8,183 bases of DNA. Source: Anaerolineaceae bacterium. GTDB lineage: Bacteria; Chloroflexota; Anaerolineae; Anaerolineales; Anaerolineaceae. Below the pieces are notes generated by a model that saw only the letters and a program-made list of their open reading frames with translations, was not told the DNA's origin and ran no database searches. Position 1 is the first letter of the stretch. Every line of letters begins with the position of its first letter. Where the stretch lies: positions 1-8,183 of the forward strand of contig DOEX01000098.1 of the NCBI GenBank assembly GCA_003532515.1. The letters are read 5' to 3'. Positions 1 to 5,114 of this stretch are shown piece after piece. Position numbers and translations under genes: made by a program.

Positions 1-312
1 GCTTTTGGCTGGCTGGTTATGCCGCCCAAAGCCCCCAGCAATGCACCTATGGAGCGCTTGCGGGTGGATTATGAGACCGACCTCATTTTAATGACAGCCG
101 AATACTTCCAGGTTGATCCTGATACTCTGCTGGTGTTGGATCAGTTGGCAAAAATCAGCCCGGAAGACCCGCTTACCCTGATCGGAAACAGCCTTTCCTA
201 CGCTCGCCAGATTGGTTACCCGCAATCCGACCTGCTTTTGATTGAATACCTGCTTACCCACATCGACCCGAAGCTTTACCAGGACTGGTTGCAGCAACAA
301 GGAGCAGAGTGA
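1..312 (+). CDS. Membrane-associated hypothetical protein, 5'-truncated by the window edge
   Basis: The frame is open from base 1 to a TGA at 310-312, so 103 residues are visible and the true start lies outside the window. The ATG at 19 has no Shine-Dalgarno sequence and sits just after the hydrophobic residues AFGWLV, which look like the end of a transmembrane helix, so I read it as an internal Met. After that comes a Pro-rich hinge and then about 85 mostly helical residues rich in Leu, Asp and Tyr, which should face one side of the membrane as a small soluble domain. No catalytic motif is visible. The stop overlaps the next start (TGATG), implying one transcript and translational coupling. 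The next protein has the same order of parts, so the two may be paralogues. Function unknown; similar short TM-plus-helical proteins occur in Anaerolineae (recollection, not searched). Confidence 0.8.
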   Translation, partial: AFGWLVMPPKAPSNAPMERLRVDYETDLILMTAEYFQVDPDTLLVLDQLAKISPEDPLTLIGNSLSYARQIGYPQSDLLLIEYLLTHIDPKLYQDWLQQQGAE

Positions 313-671
313 TGGAGCAACGGCAAAAAGAGAGCCATTGGTACCTGCTGACCGGCTTATTGCTTGGGTTGGCAATCGGGCTGGTGATCGCCCTTCTGAT
401 TGCACCAATGGAGAATGCAGACGCACTACCCAGTGAACTAAGCGTACAGGCTAAGGATAACTATCGGGCGATGATCGCGCTTGCCTATTCAGGCAACCAG
501 GACCTTGAGAGAGCGCTTAGCCGGCTGGAATTGCTGGCAGAGCAGAACACGGTTGACCTGCTGGTAGCCCAGGCGCAGAATGTACTGGCAGAAGGTGGTC
601 CTGAAAGTGTCGCCCGTGCCCTGGCAGCCCTCGCCACCCGCTTGAGCCAATACCTGCCGCCTACGCAGTAG
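312..671 (+). CDS. Small single-TM hypothetical protein, coupled to the upstream gene
   Basis: Encodes 119 residues. I chose the ATG at 312 because AAGGAG (299-304) lies 7 nt upstream; a GTG at 309 is in frame but only 4 nt away. The N-terminus is short and polar (residues 1-10), followed by one strong membrane helix (about 11-32, rich in Gly, Leu, Ile), then APMENADALP as a hinge, then a predicted all-helical domain (about 43-115) with Ala/Leu heptad-like spacing. There is no signal-peptidase site, so it is likely anchored by its N-terminus. The layout hydrophobic segment, Pro-containing hinge, Tyr-rich helix, Leu-rich helices matches the preceding protein. No enzymatic motif is visible. It overlaps the upstream stop codon by one base. 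The first good terminator downstream is at 899-926. Function unknown. Confidence 0.82.
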   Translation: MEQRQKESHWYLLTGLLLGLAIGLVIALLIAPMENADALPSELSVQAKDNYRAMIALAYSGNQDLERALSRLELLAEQNTVDLLVAQAQNVLAEGGPESVARALAALATRLSQYLPPTQ

Positions 672-697
672 ACAAGAGGAGAATATTTTTCTTGATT

Positions 698-762
698 GTA
701 GGGCGTGATTGAGGACGTCATCGCCTTTGCCATTATCCACTTTTACTCGTCCTCAATCCGCC
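698..762 (+). repeat. Hairpin unit A of the inverted pair
   Basis: GATTGAGGACG (707-717) pairs perfectly with CGTCCTCAATC (748-758). The stem continues as GGCG (702-705) with CGCC (759-762) across a one-base bulge (T706), giving 15 base pairs around a 30-nt loop. Outer bases 695-698 and 766-769 could add a further ATTG/CAAT pairing. There is no U-tract after the stem, so it is not a standard intrinsic terminator for the gene ending at 671. Confidence 0.7.
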
Positions 763-798
763 TGCCAATGTAATCATATACTTTTCGATGTTCGTGAT

Positions 799-863
799 GG
801 CGGATTGGAAGCACGCAATACTAACGAAATCAAACTTATTTGGCACTTCCAATCTCTCCCTAC
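799..863 (-). repeat. Hairpin unit B of the inverted pair
   Basis: GATTGGAAG (803-811) pairs perfectly with CTTCCAATC (846-854) around a 34-nt loop. Read on the minus strand, the unit is exactly 65 nt, starts GTAGGG, and ends in the same nine bases, CAATCCGCC, as unit A. Relative to unit A, four consecutive stem positions are changed on both arms so that pairing is kept. The outer GGCG/CGCC extension of unit A is lost here. Confidence 0.7.
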
Positions 864-898
864 TTAAGATGGAATCTTTATTTAGTTTCGAATTATCA

Positions 899-926
899 AA
901 AAAGAGCGGTTCACACCGCTCTTTTT
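899..926. terminator. Bidirectional intrinsic terminator
   Basis: A perfect 11-bp stem, AAAAAGAGCGG (899-909) with CCGCTCTTTTT (916-926), closes the loop TTCACA. A T-run follows the GC-rich part on the plus strand, and on the minus strand the copy of the A-run plays the same role. It can end the plus-strand transcript of the two small membrane proteins and the minus-strand VanW/Trm112 transcript, which converge here. Confidence 0.9.
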
Positions 927-947
927 GCGTGATTACTAATAACAATC

Positions 948-970
948 AAAGCCTAAATAAAGAAGGCTTT
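948..970 (-). other. Weak stem-loop just after the Trm112-like gene
   Basis: AAAGCC (948-953) can pair with GGCTTT (965-970) around an 11-nt AT-rich loop. It lies 17 nt past the stop of the minus-strand gene and before the strong terminator. The stem is short and lacks a clean T-tract, so at most it is an auxiliary 3'-end structure. Confidence 0.35.
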
Positions 971-987
971 TCGTCAGTTATCCTGAA

Positions 988-1209
988 CTAATTCGGTTTC
1001 GGGGGTGGAATGGGCAAATCAGCTTTTGGAGTGCCCTGCCACTTGTCACCTTCATCAATCAGCATGATCGGAATATTTTCCCAAACTGGATACTTGCGAT
1101 CGCAGGTTTTGCAGATCAACCAGCTATCCTGATAAAACTCAAGTTCACCGGTTTTTTCCTTAACGCAAACCGGACAGCGTAACAAATCCAACAATTCTTG
1201 ATTGATCAC
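988..1209 (-). CDS. Trm112-like / UPF0434-type zinc-ribbon protein
   Basis: Encodes 73 residues from a GTG at 1209, chosen because GGAG (1219-1216) is 6 nt upstream; a TTG at 1221, four codons earlier, overlaps that ribosome-binding site. The pattern LLRCPVC followed by CKTC gives four cysteines (12, 15, 33, 36) that should form a zinc ribbon, followed by the family-typical YPVWENIPIMLIDE segment. The C-terminal tail is Pro-rich (PIPPPKPN). Length and order match the Trm112p-like family; eukaryotic and archaeal Trm112 activates methyltransferases, while the role of the short bacterial homologues (YcaR type) is not settled. It lies 70 bp after the VanW gene on the same strand with no good terminator between, so co-transcription is likely. 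TAG stop at 988-990. Confidence 0.88.
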   Translation of the reverse strand: MINQELLDLLRCPVCVKEKTGELEFYQDSWLICKTCDRKYPVWENIPIMLIDEGDKWQGTPKADLPIPPPKPN

Positions 1210-1279
1210 AAGTCTCTCCAATTCCTAATGTTTGTTTTAATTAGCAATACCTGAATTTTACCATAGCGTTTTCAGCGCT

Positions 1280-3142
1280 TTAGGGTATTTCGGTTCCTGG
1301 ACCATAAGTAAAACCTGCAGGCCAGGCAACATAGGTTGTCCGGATTGTGTCTTGAAGAGTAATTTCGCCATTGACTTTCACCGTTCGATAAACTTCAACA
1401 GAAGCACCGTTCACTGCCCAGTCAACCTGTTTGATCGTACCGCTTGGCAGTGTCGGGTCTTCACGATAAATCGGGTCGGGTGGCGTGATCACATTGGTAA
1501 TGCCAGTAGTCCACCAATCGACTTCGCGTCCAACACCGGTGGAATAAAACTTCCAGGTCAGCGAATTGTTGGTGGGATAGGTCTCCATCAGAAGCCAATA
1601 GGGGGTATCGTTGCGGAATTTGAAGTCGACTAAAGGAACGTACACTGTCGCGTCCAAACCCGCCAGGTTGTTATCTACCCAGCCATTGGATTGCTGCTCA
1701 TAGTAACCGACCCGGTAAGCATGCGGGTGGCGTTCAACGATCGGGAACCCACCATAAAACGCGTTTCGAAAGACGGTTGTGCTCACCTGGCAGATGCCTC
1801 CGCCAACCCCATCGACAGTTTGGTCACCGACAATAATCGGGGCTTCAGCATAGCCATTATCCAGGCTTATATCCGTCAGGTATTCCGCCATAGAGAAAAC
1901 CTCACCCGGTCCGACCATTACACCATGGAAGCTGGCAGCTGCTGTGCGGATATTTTGCACGCGGGCAGCATCTGAGCCATAGAAGTATGAAGTTGTCTCC
2001 GCCACCAGCTCTGTGATCCCCAGCTCAGTCGCCTGGCTTGTATCTTTTACTGCCGGGTCAACCGTCTGCATCACCAGATTGGCTTGGTGCTCACCGCCCT
2101 GTATTTTTCCGAGGACACTGTCAACGCTCTGTTCAATATCCACCGACGTGCCTACCACTGCGCTTGCTATCAGCTCCAGCTGGCGGGTGTCATCGTTGAA
2201 CATCATACGCGCGTTGACCGGCTCCTTCTGGAGTCCCGGTGCAATGCTGGTAATATAGGCGACCAAAGCTGCTCGGTTAACGGTCAGTGTATAGCTGCGG
2301 TTTCCCTCCACTTCTTTTTGCTCAATGGTGAGCAAACTTGCAAGAGCTTCCGGTTCGATGGTCCACGGACCCTGACCAGCGGAGGGGTCTGCCGGGTTGA
2401 TGGTAAAAGGCTGGCTCAAAATACTCTCAGCCAATTGAGCGGTATCTTCCACATTAACACTGACAGGTGTTTGTTCTCTGATCACTATGGGCACATTGCC
2501 GCTCTGCTGCAATAGCAAAAATGGCTCGATGTTTCGCAAAGTCGCCAGGACATCAACTGTTCTGCCAGCTTGCCCGGCGATTACATTAACTTTTGTCTTA
2601 TCCAGGCTGATGCTGGGTTCAACCAGGGCAATATTGGTTTGTGCAGCCAGCCCCTGGATCACTGCGTAAGCCTTTGCCTGGTCATAGACAATGCCCGGAG
2701 TGATATCGATCCCCTCATTTCTTGCCTTCAATTGCTCACCCAGGTTAACCAGAGTATCTTTTCCGCGGCCAATAGCAAACGCTTCGTTTGCTACCTCTAC
2801 TGGGTTGTATGAAAATCCCAAACCCTCGGGCGTATACACCCAATTATCCTGACCATTGCTGAAATGGAGTTGCCCAAAGCGTTCATAGGTTAGGTTCGCA
2901 TTGAGATTAACCACAGCCTGTCCGAGTGTCATCCCGGAAAGGTCCACCCCCGCCACAGAAACGCCAGGGTGAATTTTGTCTGTGTAATCACGTTCATATT
3001 TCAAGATGACTGTTGCCAGGATCAGAACGGCAAGCAGAAGCCCCATACCAATGATGAACACTATCTGTCGTCGAATTGGATAGGCTTGGTTTCTTTTCAT
3101 CAACCCTGTTGGGGTTGTGCCTTCATTCTCGTTTATTGTCAT
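1280..3142 (-). CDS. VanW family protein with membrane anchor, PG-binding_4 repeats and G5 domain
   Basis: Encodes 620 residues. ATG at 3142 has AAGG (3153-3150) 7 nt upstream. Order of parts: cytoplasmic N-terminus; one membrane helix (about 25-47); two copies of a YoaR/PG-binding_4-like domain (about 95-205 and 245-360); a VanW domain (about 380-515) with the signature DGVGGGICQVSTT (444-456) and ERHPHAYRVGYY (470-481); and a C-terminal G5-like domain (about 555-607). Family knowledge: G5 domains are thought to bind N-acetylglucosamine, and VanW-like proteins are accessory envelope proteins. VanW is named from vancomycin-resistance clusters, but its biochemical role is not established, and this chromosomal form without vanH/A/X neighbours is no evidence of resistance. 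Likely an anchored extracytoplasmic wall-associated protein. It precedes the Trm112-like gene in one transcription unit. Confidence 0.93.
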   Translation of the reverse strand: MTINENEGTTPTGLMKRNQAYPIRRQIVFIIGMGLLLAVLILATVILKYERDYTDKIHPGVSVAGVDLSGMTLGQAVVNLNANLTYERFGQLHFSNGQDNWVYTPEGLGFSYNPVEVANEAFAIGRGKDTLVNLGEQLKARNEGIDITPGIVYDQAKAYAVIQGLAAQTNIALVEPSISLDKTKVNVIAGQAGRTVDVLATLRNIEPFLLLQQSGNVPIVIREQTPVSVNVEDTAQLAESILSQPFTINPADPSAGQGPWTIEPEALASLLTIEQKEVEGNRSYTLTVNRAALVAYITSIAPGLQKEPVNARMMFNDDTRQLELIASAVVGTSVDIEQSVDSVLGKIQGGEHQANLVMQTVDPAVKDTSQATELGITELVAETTSYFYGSDAARVQNIRTAAASFHGVMVGPGEVFSMAEYLTDISLDNGYAEAPIIVGDQTVDGVGGGICQVSTTVFRNAFYGGFPIVERHPHAYRVGYYEQQSNGWVDNNLAGLDATVYVPLVDFKFRNDTPYWLLMETYPTNNSLTWKFYSTGVGREVDWWTTGITNVITPPDPIYREDPTLPSGTIKQVDWAVNGASVEVYRTVKVNGEITLQDTIRTTYVAWPAGFTYGPGTEIP

Positions 3143-3504
3143 AATCTTGCCTTATGCTAAATCACCTAATTAAAACCAGTGATTGTCGTGCTTTAGTTTA
3201 CTATATCCTCTTAAATTGTTCTCTTAACGGTAAAAGGTATGCTTTTTTCCATACTTAACGACGAATTGAGGATGCGAAGGTTCCAAAAGGTCAGGCATGG
3301 TGATCGAGCCGGCGCCTTTACGTAGCGCCCCGCCACCGGAGGTGGTGTGGGCAACCCAGGCATACGATTTGACCGAAGATCTCCAATCAAGGGACCGCAT
3401 GGCAACCGTCCACTGCACGACCATCCCCAACGTTCCTGTAGTTACAGGCATCTGATTTCATGAATCAGCTATAATGTAGAAAAGTCAGTAAATGACTGTA
3501 CATT
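3143..3504. other. Divergent intergenic region with GC-rich, foldable core
   Basis: This lies between the divergent VanW and LysM genes. AT-rich flanks surround a GC-rich core (about 3270-3435). Visible complementarity in the core: GGTCA (3289-3293) with TGACC (3370-3374) enclosing GGCGC/GCGCC (3311-3315, 3325-3329) and CCACC/GGTGG (3333-3337, 3341-3345, loop GGA). GTATG/CATAC (3237-3241, 3250-3254) lies outside. I could not match it to tRNA, tmRNA, RNase P, SRP RNA or a familiar riboswitch. A possible minus-strand VanW promoter is TATAGT (3205-3200) with a weak TTAAGA box 16 nt upstream. A 75-codon minus-strand frame also spans the core. Confidence 0.5.
3224..3451 (-). CDS. Doubtful small ORF upstream of the VanW gene
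   Basis: A minus-strand frame of 75 codons ends at a TAA (3224-3226), 81 bp before the VanW start. The translation is of mixed composition and ends GKKHTFYR; I recognise no family. There is no ribosome-binding site before the ATG at 3451. An internal ATG at codon 10 has AGGA roughly 9-10 nt upstream, the best support available. Against it: the frame overlaps complementary segments that could instead form a structured RNA, and it has no signal peptide or known motif. It may be a short coding gene co-transcribed with VanW, a gene remnant, or chance. Confidence 0.22.
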   Translation of the reverse strand: MPVTTGTLGMVVQWTVAMRSLDWRSSVKSYAWVAHTTSGGGALRKGAGSITMPDLLEPSHPQFVVKYGKKHTFYR

Positions 3505-3507
3505 ATG
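3435..3507 (+). promoter_or_regulatory. Stacked dyads and -10 box before the LysM gene
   Basis: A consensus TATAAT lies at 3470-3475; no convincing -35 box is seen at 16-18 nt. Three dyads crowd it: CCTGTA/TACAGG (3435-3448, 2-nt spacer), CTGATT/AATCAG (3452-3468, 5-nt spacer), and ATAATGTA/TACATTAT (3471-3478 and 3499-3506), which spans the -10 box and the start codon and encloses AGTCA/TGACT (3483-3497). A transcript starting near 3482 would have about 23 nt of leader with no Shine-Dalgarno sequence. The layout suggests a regulated promoter, perhaps activator- or repressor-controlled; that part is inference. Confidence 0.5.
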
Positions 3508-4098
3508 AAAATTTCGAAACAAGCTTTTCAAATTCCCTTGATTTTGAGCCTGTTATGCGGGCTATTTCTGGCTTCCTTGCCCCAGGTGAATGCTGAACCC
3601 CTGAGTCAGGCTGAAACCCCAGCGGCTGTCGCCACAGTCGCACCGACACTCAATCAGAATCTCTACATACAAACTGCCACGCCTGGTCTCAACGGTGAGA
3701 TCCGTCACACTGTTTTGCCTGACCAGTTTCTTTACCATATCGTCCAACTGTATGGGATCACCCTGCAGGACCTGCTGAGCCTCAACAACCTGACAGAGGA
3801 TTCTCCCATCTACCCCGGTGACCAGCTTCTCATTGTCAAGGGTGGCGAGATGGATCTTGGACAGGGGACTCTCACACCTGAGCTAATACTTCCTGAAGTC
3901 ACTCCGGCTCCCAGCCCTACCGCGGAAATGGTACTCATGAAAGCCCCTGAAGAAAACTTTGAACCAACCCCCACTGTTGAAACCGGCTTTTTCCAAAGAG
4001 TTTTCTCATCCAACGCCCGTTTCCTGGCATTGGGAGTGCTGGCATTGGTTTTATTTGGCGTTGTGCTTCTGATCATCAGCTCCAGAAGAATCCAGTAA
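3505..4098 (+). CDS. Secreted LysM-domain protein with C-terminal membrane anchor
   Basis: Encodes 197 residues. The ATG at 3505 is supported by a complete signal peptide immediately after it (MKISK, hydrophobic 8-24, likely cleavage after VNA at residue 30), although no ribosome-binding site is visible. Then come a low-complexity Ala/Thr/Pro segment (31-65), one LysM domain (about 66-113, with HTVLPDQFLYHIVQLYGIT and YPGDQLLIV), a Pro/Thr/Glu-rich linker (about 122-160), a membrane helix (about 172-191), and the short cationic tail SSRRIQ. LysM binds N-acetylglucosamine-containing glycans such as peptidoglycan. I infer a bitopic protein that holds one LysM outside the membrane, tethered by its C-terminus. 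No catalytic domain is present. The cysteine at 18 lacks a lipobox (SLLC), so it is not a lipoprotein. It has its own upstream -10 box. Confidence 0.88.
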   Translation: MKISKQAFQIPLILSLLCGLFLASLPQVNAEPLSQAETPAAVATVAPTLNQNLYIQTATPGLNGEIRHTVLPDQFLYHIVQLYGITLQDLLSLNNLTEDSPIYPGDQLLIVKGGEMDLGQGTLTPELILPEVTPAPSPTAEMVLMKAPEENFEPTPTVETGFFQRVFSSNARFLALGVLALVLFGVVLLIISSRRIQ

Positions 4099-4147
4099 TC
4101 CGTCGCGGCACGCTTTCGCCATACAATCATGTTATAGAGCTCTTGCG

Positions 4148-4156
4148 TGCTATAAT
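4148..4156 (+). promoter_or_regulatory. Extended -10 promoter of the epimerase operon
   Basis: TGCTATAAT is a perfect extended -10 element 22 nt before the start codon at 4179; no good -35 box is seen, as is common with extended -10 promoters. GCACGC (4108-4113) and GCGTGC (4145-4150) form a perfect 6-bp inverted repeat, the right arm abutting the -10 box. TTGAA/TTCAA (4163-4167, 4170-4174) flanks the GG of the ribosome-binding site. Either dyad could be an operator, but this is unproven. Confidence 0.6.
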
Positions 4157-4178
4157 TTTGCATTGAAGGTTCAAGAAT

Positions 4179-5114
4179 ATGAGATTTTTAATTACAGGTG
4201 GCGCAGGTTTTATTGGTGCAGCCTTGAGCAACCGGCTAGCAAGCCAGGGGCACCAGGTGTTGGTTCTGGATGATTGCTCTGCCGGAGACCCATCTAAATT
4301 ATCTGGCGATGTCAGGTTCACAAAAGGTAATATTTCTGATAAAACCATGCTCTGGACGCTTCTGCAGGACGTGGATTGTGTCTTTCACCTGGCAGCCCGG
4401 GTTTCCGTTCCGGAGTCGATACTGTTTCCAAGCGGCTACAACCATGTAAACGTCAGCGGTACCGTCACCCTGATGGAAGCTGTCCGCGACACCCGGGTAA
4501 AGCGCATTGTTTTAGCCTCCTCTGGTGCGATCTATGGTGACCAGACCCAAATCCCCTATAAAGAATCTTACGAAGTCAAACCTCGATCACCCTACGCAGT
4601 CTCGAAACTGGCTGCTGAACATTATGTTCGCACCATTGGTCTGCAGGCAGGTGTGGAAGCGGTCTGTTTGCGCATTTTCAATGCTTACGGTCCGGGTCAG
4701 CGTATTCCCCCGTCGCATCCTCCAATCATTCCCAGTTTTCTGAGAAATGCGCTCTCCAACAGTTCGGTTGTGATCCATGGAGACGGCAAACAAACCCGCG
4801 ATTACATTTATATCGACGACTGCATCAATGCAATGGTTACCTCAGCCACTGCTGTGGGGGTTGACCAGGAAGTGATAAACATCGGCAACGGCGTCGAAAC
4901 CAGCGTCCTGGAATTGGTTCGCCTGGTTCGCCTGGTGACGGGGAAAAAACCTGAAGAGATTTTCAACCCTCACAAAGCCGGAGGGGCAGACCGGATGTGC
5001 GCCGACATAAGTAAAGCTTATGAGAAACTCAATTTCCTCCCGATGGTCCCTCTTGAAACCGGACTCCGCCTGACCATGGAAAAATTACAAAGCACAAAAA
5101 CAGTTACCGGGTAA
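4179..5114 (+). CDS. NAD-dependent epimerase/dehydratase (extended SDR, sugar-nucleotide)
   Basis: Encodes 311 residues. GAAGG (4165-4169) precedes the ATG by 9 nt. Classic extended-SDR marks: the dinucleotide-binding TGGAGFIG (6-13); the acidic DD at 31-32 after the second strand, favouring NAD(H); HLAA (70-73); SSGAIYG (114-120); the catalytic Tyr139 and Lys143 in YAVSK; RIFNAYGPGQ (165-174); and RDYIYIDD (207-214). Length is normal for the GalE/WbpP/RmlB-like group. It likely acts in the cytoplasm on a nucleotide sugar for surface-polysaccharide synthesis; substrate and exact reaction (4-epimerisation or dehydration) cannot be read from sequence alone. Residues 246-253 contain a duplicated LVR from a 9-nt tandem repeat (4915-4932). 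Its stop (TAA, 5112-5114) directly abuts the next ATG, so it heads a three-gene operon. Confidence 0.93.
   Translation: MRFLITGGAGFIGAALSNRLASQGHQVLVLDDCSAGDPSKLSGDVRFTKGNISDKTMLWTLLQDVDCVFHLAARVSVPESILFPSGYNHVNVSGTVTLMEAVRDTRVKRIVLASSGAIYGDQTQIPYKESYEVKPRSPYAVSKLAAEHYVRTIGLQAGVEAVCLRIFNAYGPGQRIPPSHPPIIPSFLRNALSNSSVVIHGDGKQTRDYIYIDDCINAMVTSATAVGVDQEVINIGNGVETSVLELVRLVRLVTGKKPEEIFNPHKAGGADRMCADISKAYEKLNFLPMVPLETGLRLTMEKLQSTKTVTG

Larger units (their letters stand above)
698..863. repeat. Composite inverted-repeat element, REPIN/BIME-like
   Basis: Seen: the outer ends are near-perfect terminal inverted repeats, GTAGGGCGTGATTG (698-711) against the complement of CAATCTCTCCCTAC (850-863), 12 of 14 matching. 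The inner arms CAATCCGCC (754-762) and GGCGGATTG (799-807) are perfectly complementary. The element is therefore two 65-nt units (698-762 and 799-863) facing opposite ways, separated by 36 nt. Both units start with GTAG at the outer edge. Known: REP sequences moved by RAYT (TnpA_REP) transposases carry a GTAG or GGAG tetranucleotide at the foot of a hairpin and often occur as inverted pairs. Inferred: this may be such a pair or a similar non-autonomous element. Loops of about 34 nt are longer than in typical REPs. No target-site duplication is evident and no transposase is in the window. Confidence 0.6.
672..987. other. Gene-free region with inverted-repeat element and terminator
   Basis: No convincing gene lies here. 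Bases 698-863 form a compact element of two inverted 65-nt hairpin units, 899-926 is a bidirectional terminator, and 948-970 is a weak stem-loop. Short open frames on both strands run through the terminator or the repeat and have no ribosome-binding site. One minus-strand frame (820 down to a TAA at 743-745) has protein-like composition and is discussed as a finding. Confidence 0.8.

Noticed and set aside
19..21. ATG as the start of the first gene
   Set aside because: The frame is open to the window edge, hydrophobic residues precede it, and no ribosome-binding site is present; the gene is treated as truncated.
698..863. Integron attC site or CRISPR repeat interpretation of the inverted repeats
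   Set aside because: No GTTRRRY/RYYYAAC core boxes, no integrase, and no series of direct repeats with spacers.
788..991. 67-codon plus-strand ORF in the first intergenic region
   Set aside because: It runs through repeat unit B and the strong terminator stem, lacks a ribosome-binding site and has no protein-like pattern.
986..1003. AACTAATTCGG repeated at 986-996 and 6236-6246
   Set aside because: Both lie at the 3' ends of minus-strand genes in different reading frames; an 11-base match is expected by chance several times in 8 kb.
1265..1279. AGCG/CGCT hairpin between the VanW and Trm112-like genes as a terminator
   Set aside because: Only four base pairs and no T-tract on the minus strand, so readthrough is more likely.
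2084..2515. 143-codon plus-strand open frame opposite the VanW gene
   Set aside because: Antisense shadow of a well-supported coding region; Cys/His-rich random-looking composition and no start signal.
1280..3142. Vancomycin-resistance role for the VanW gene
   Set aside because: VanW/G5 proteins are widespread envelope proteins; no vanH, vanA/B, vanX or two-component genes are nearby.
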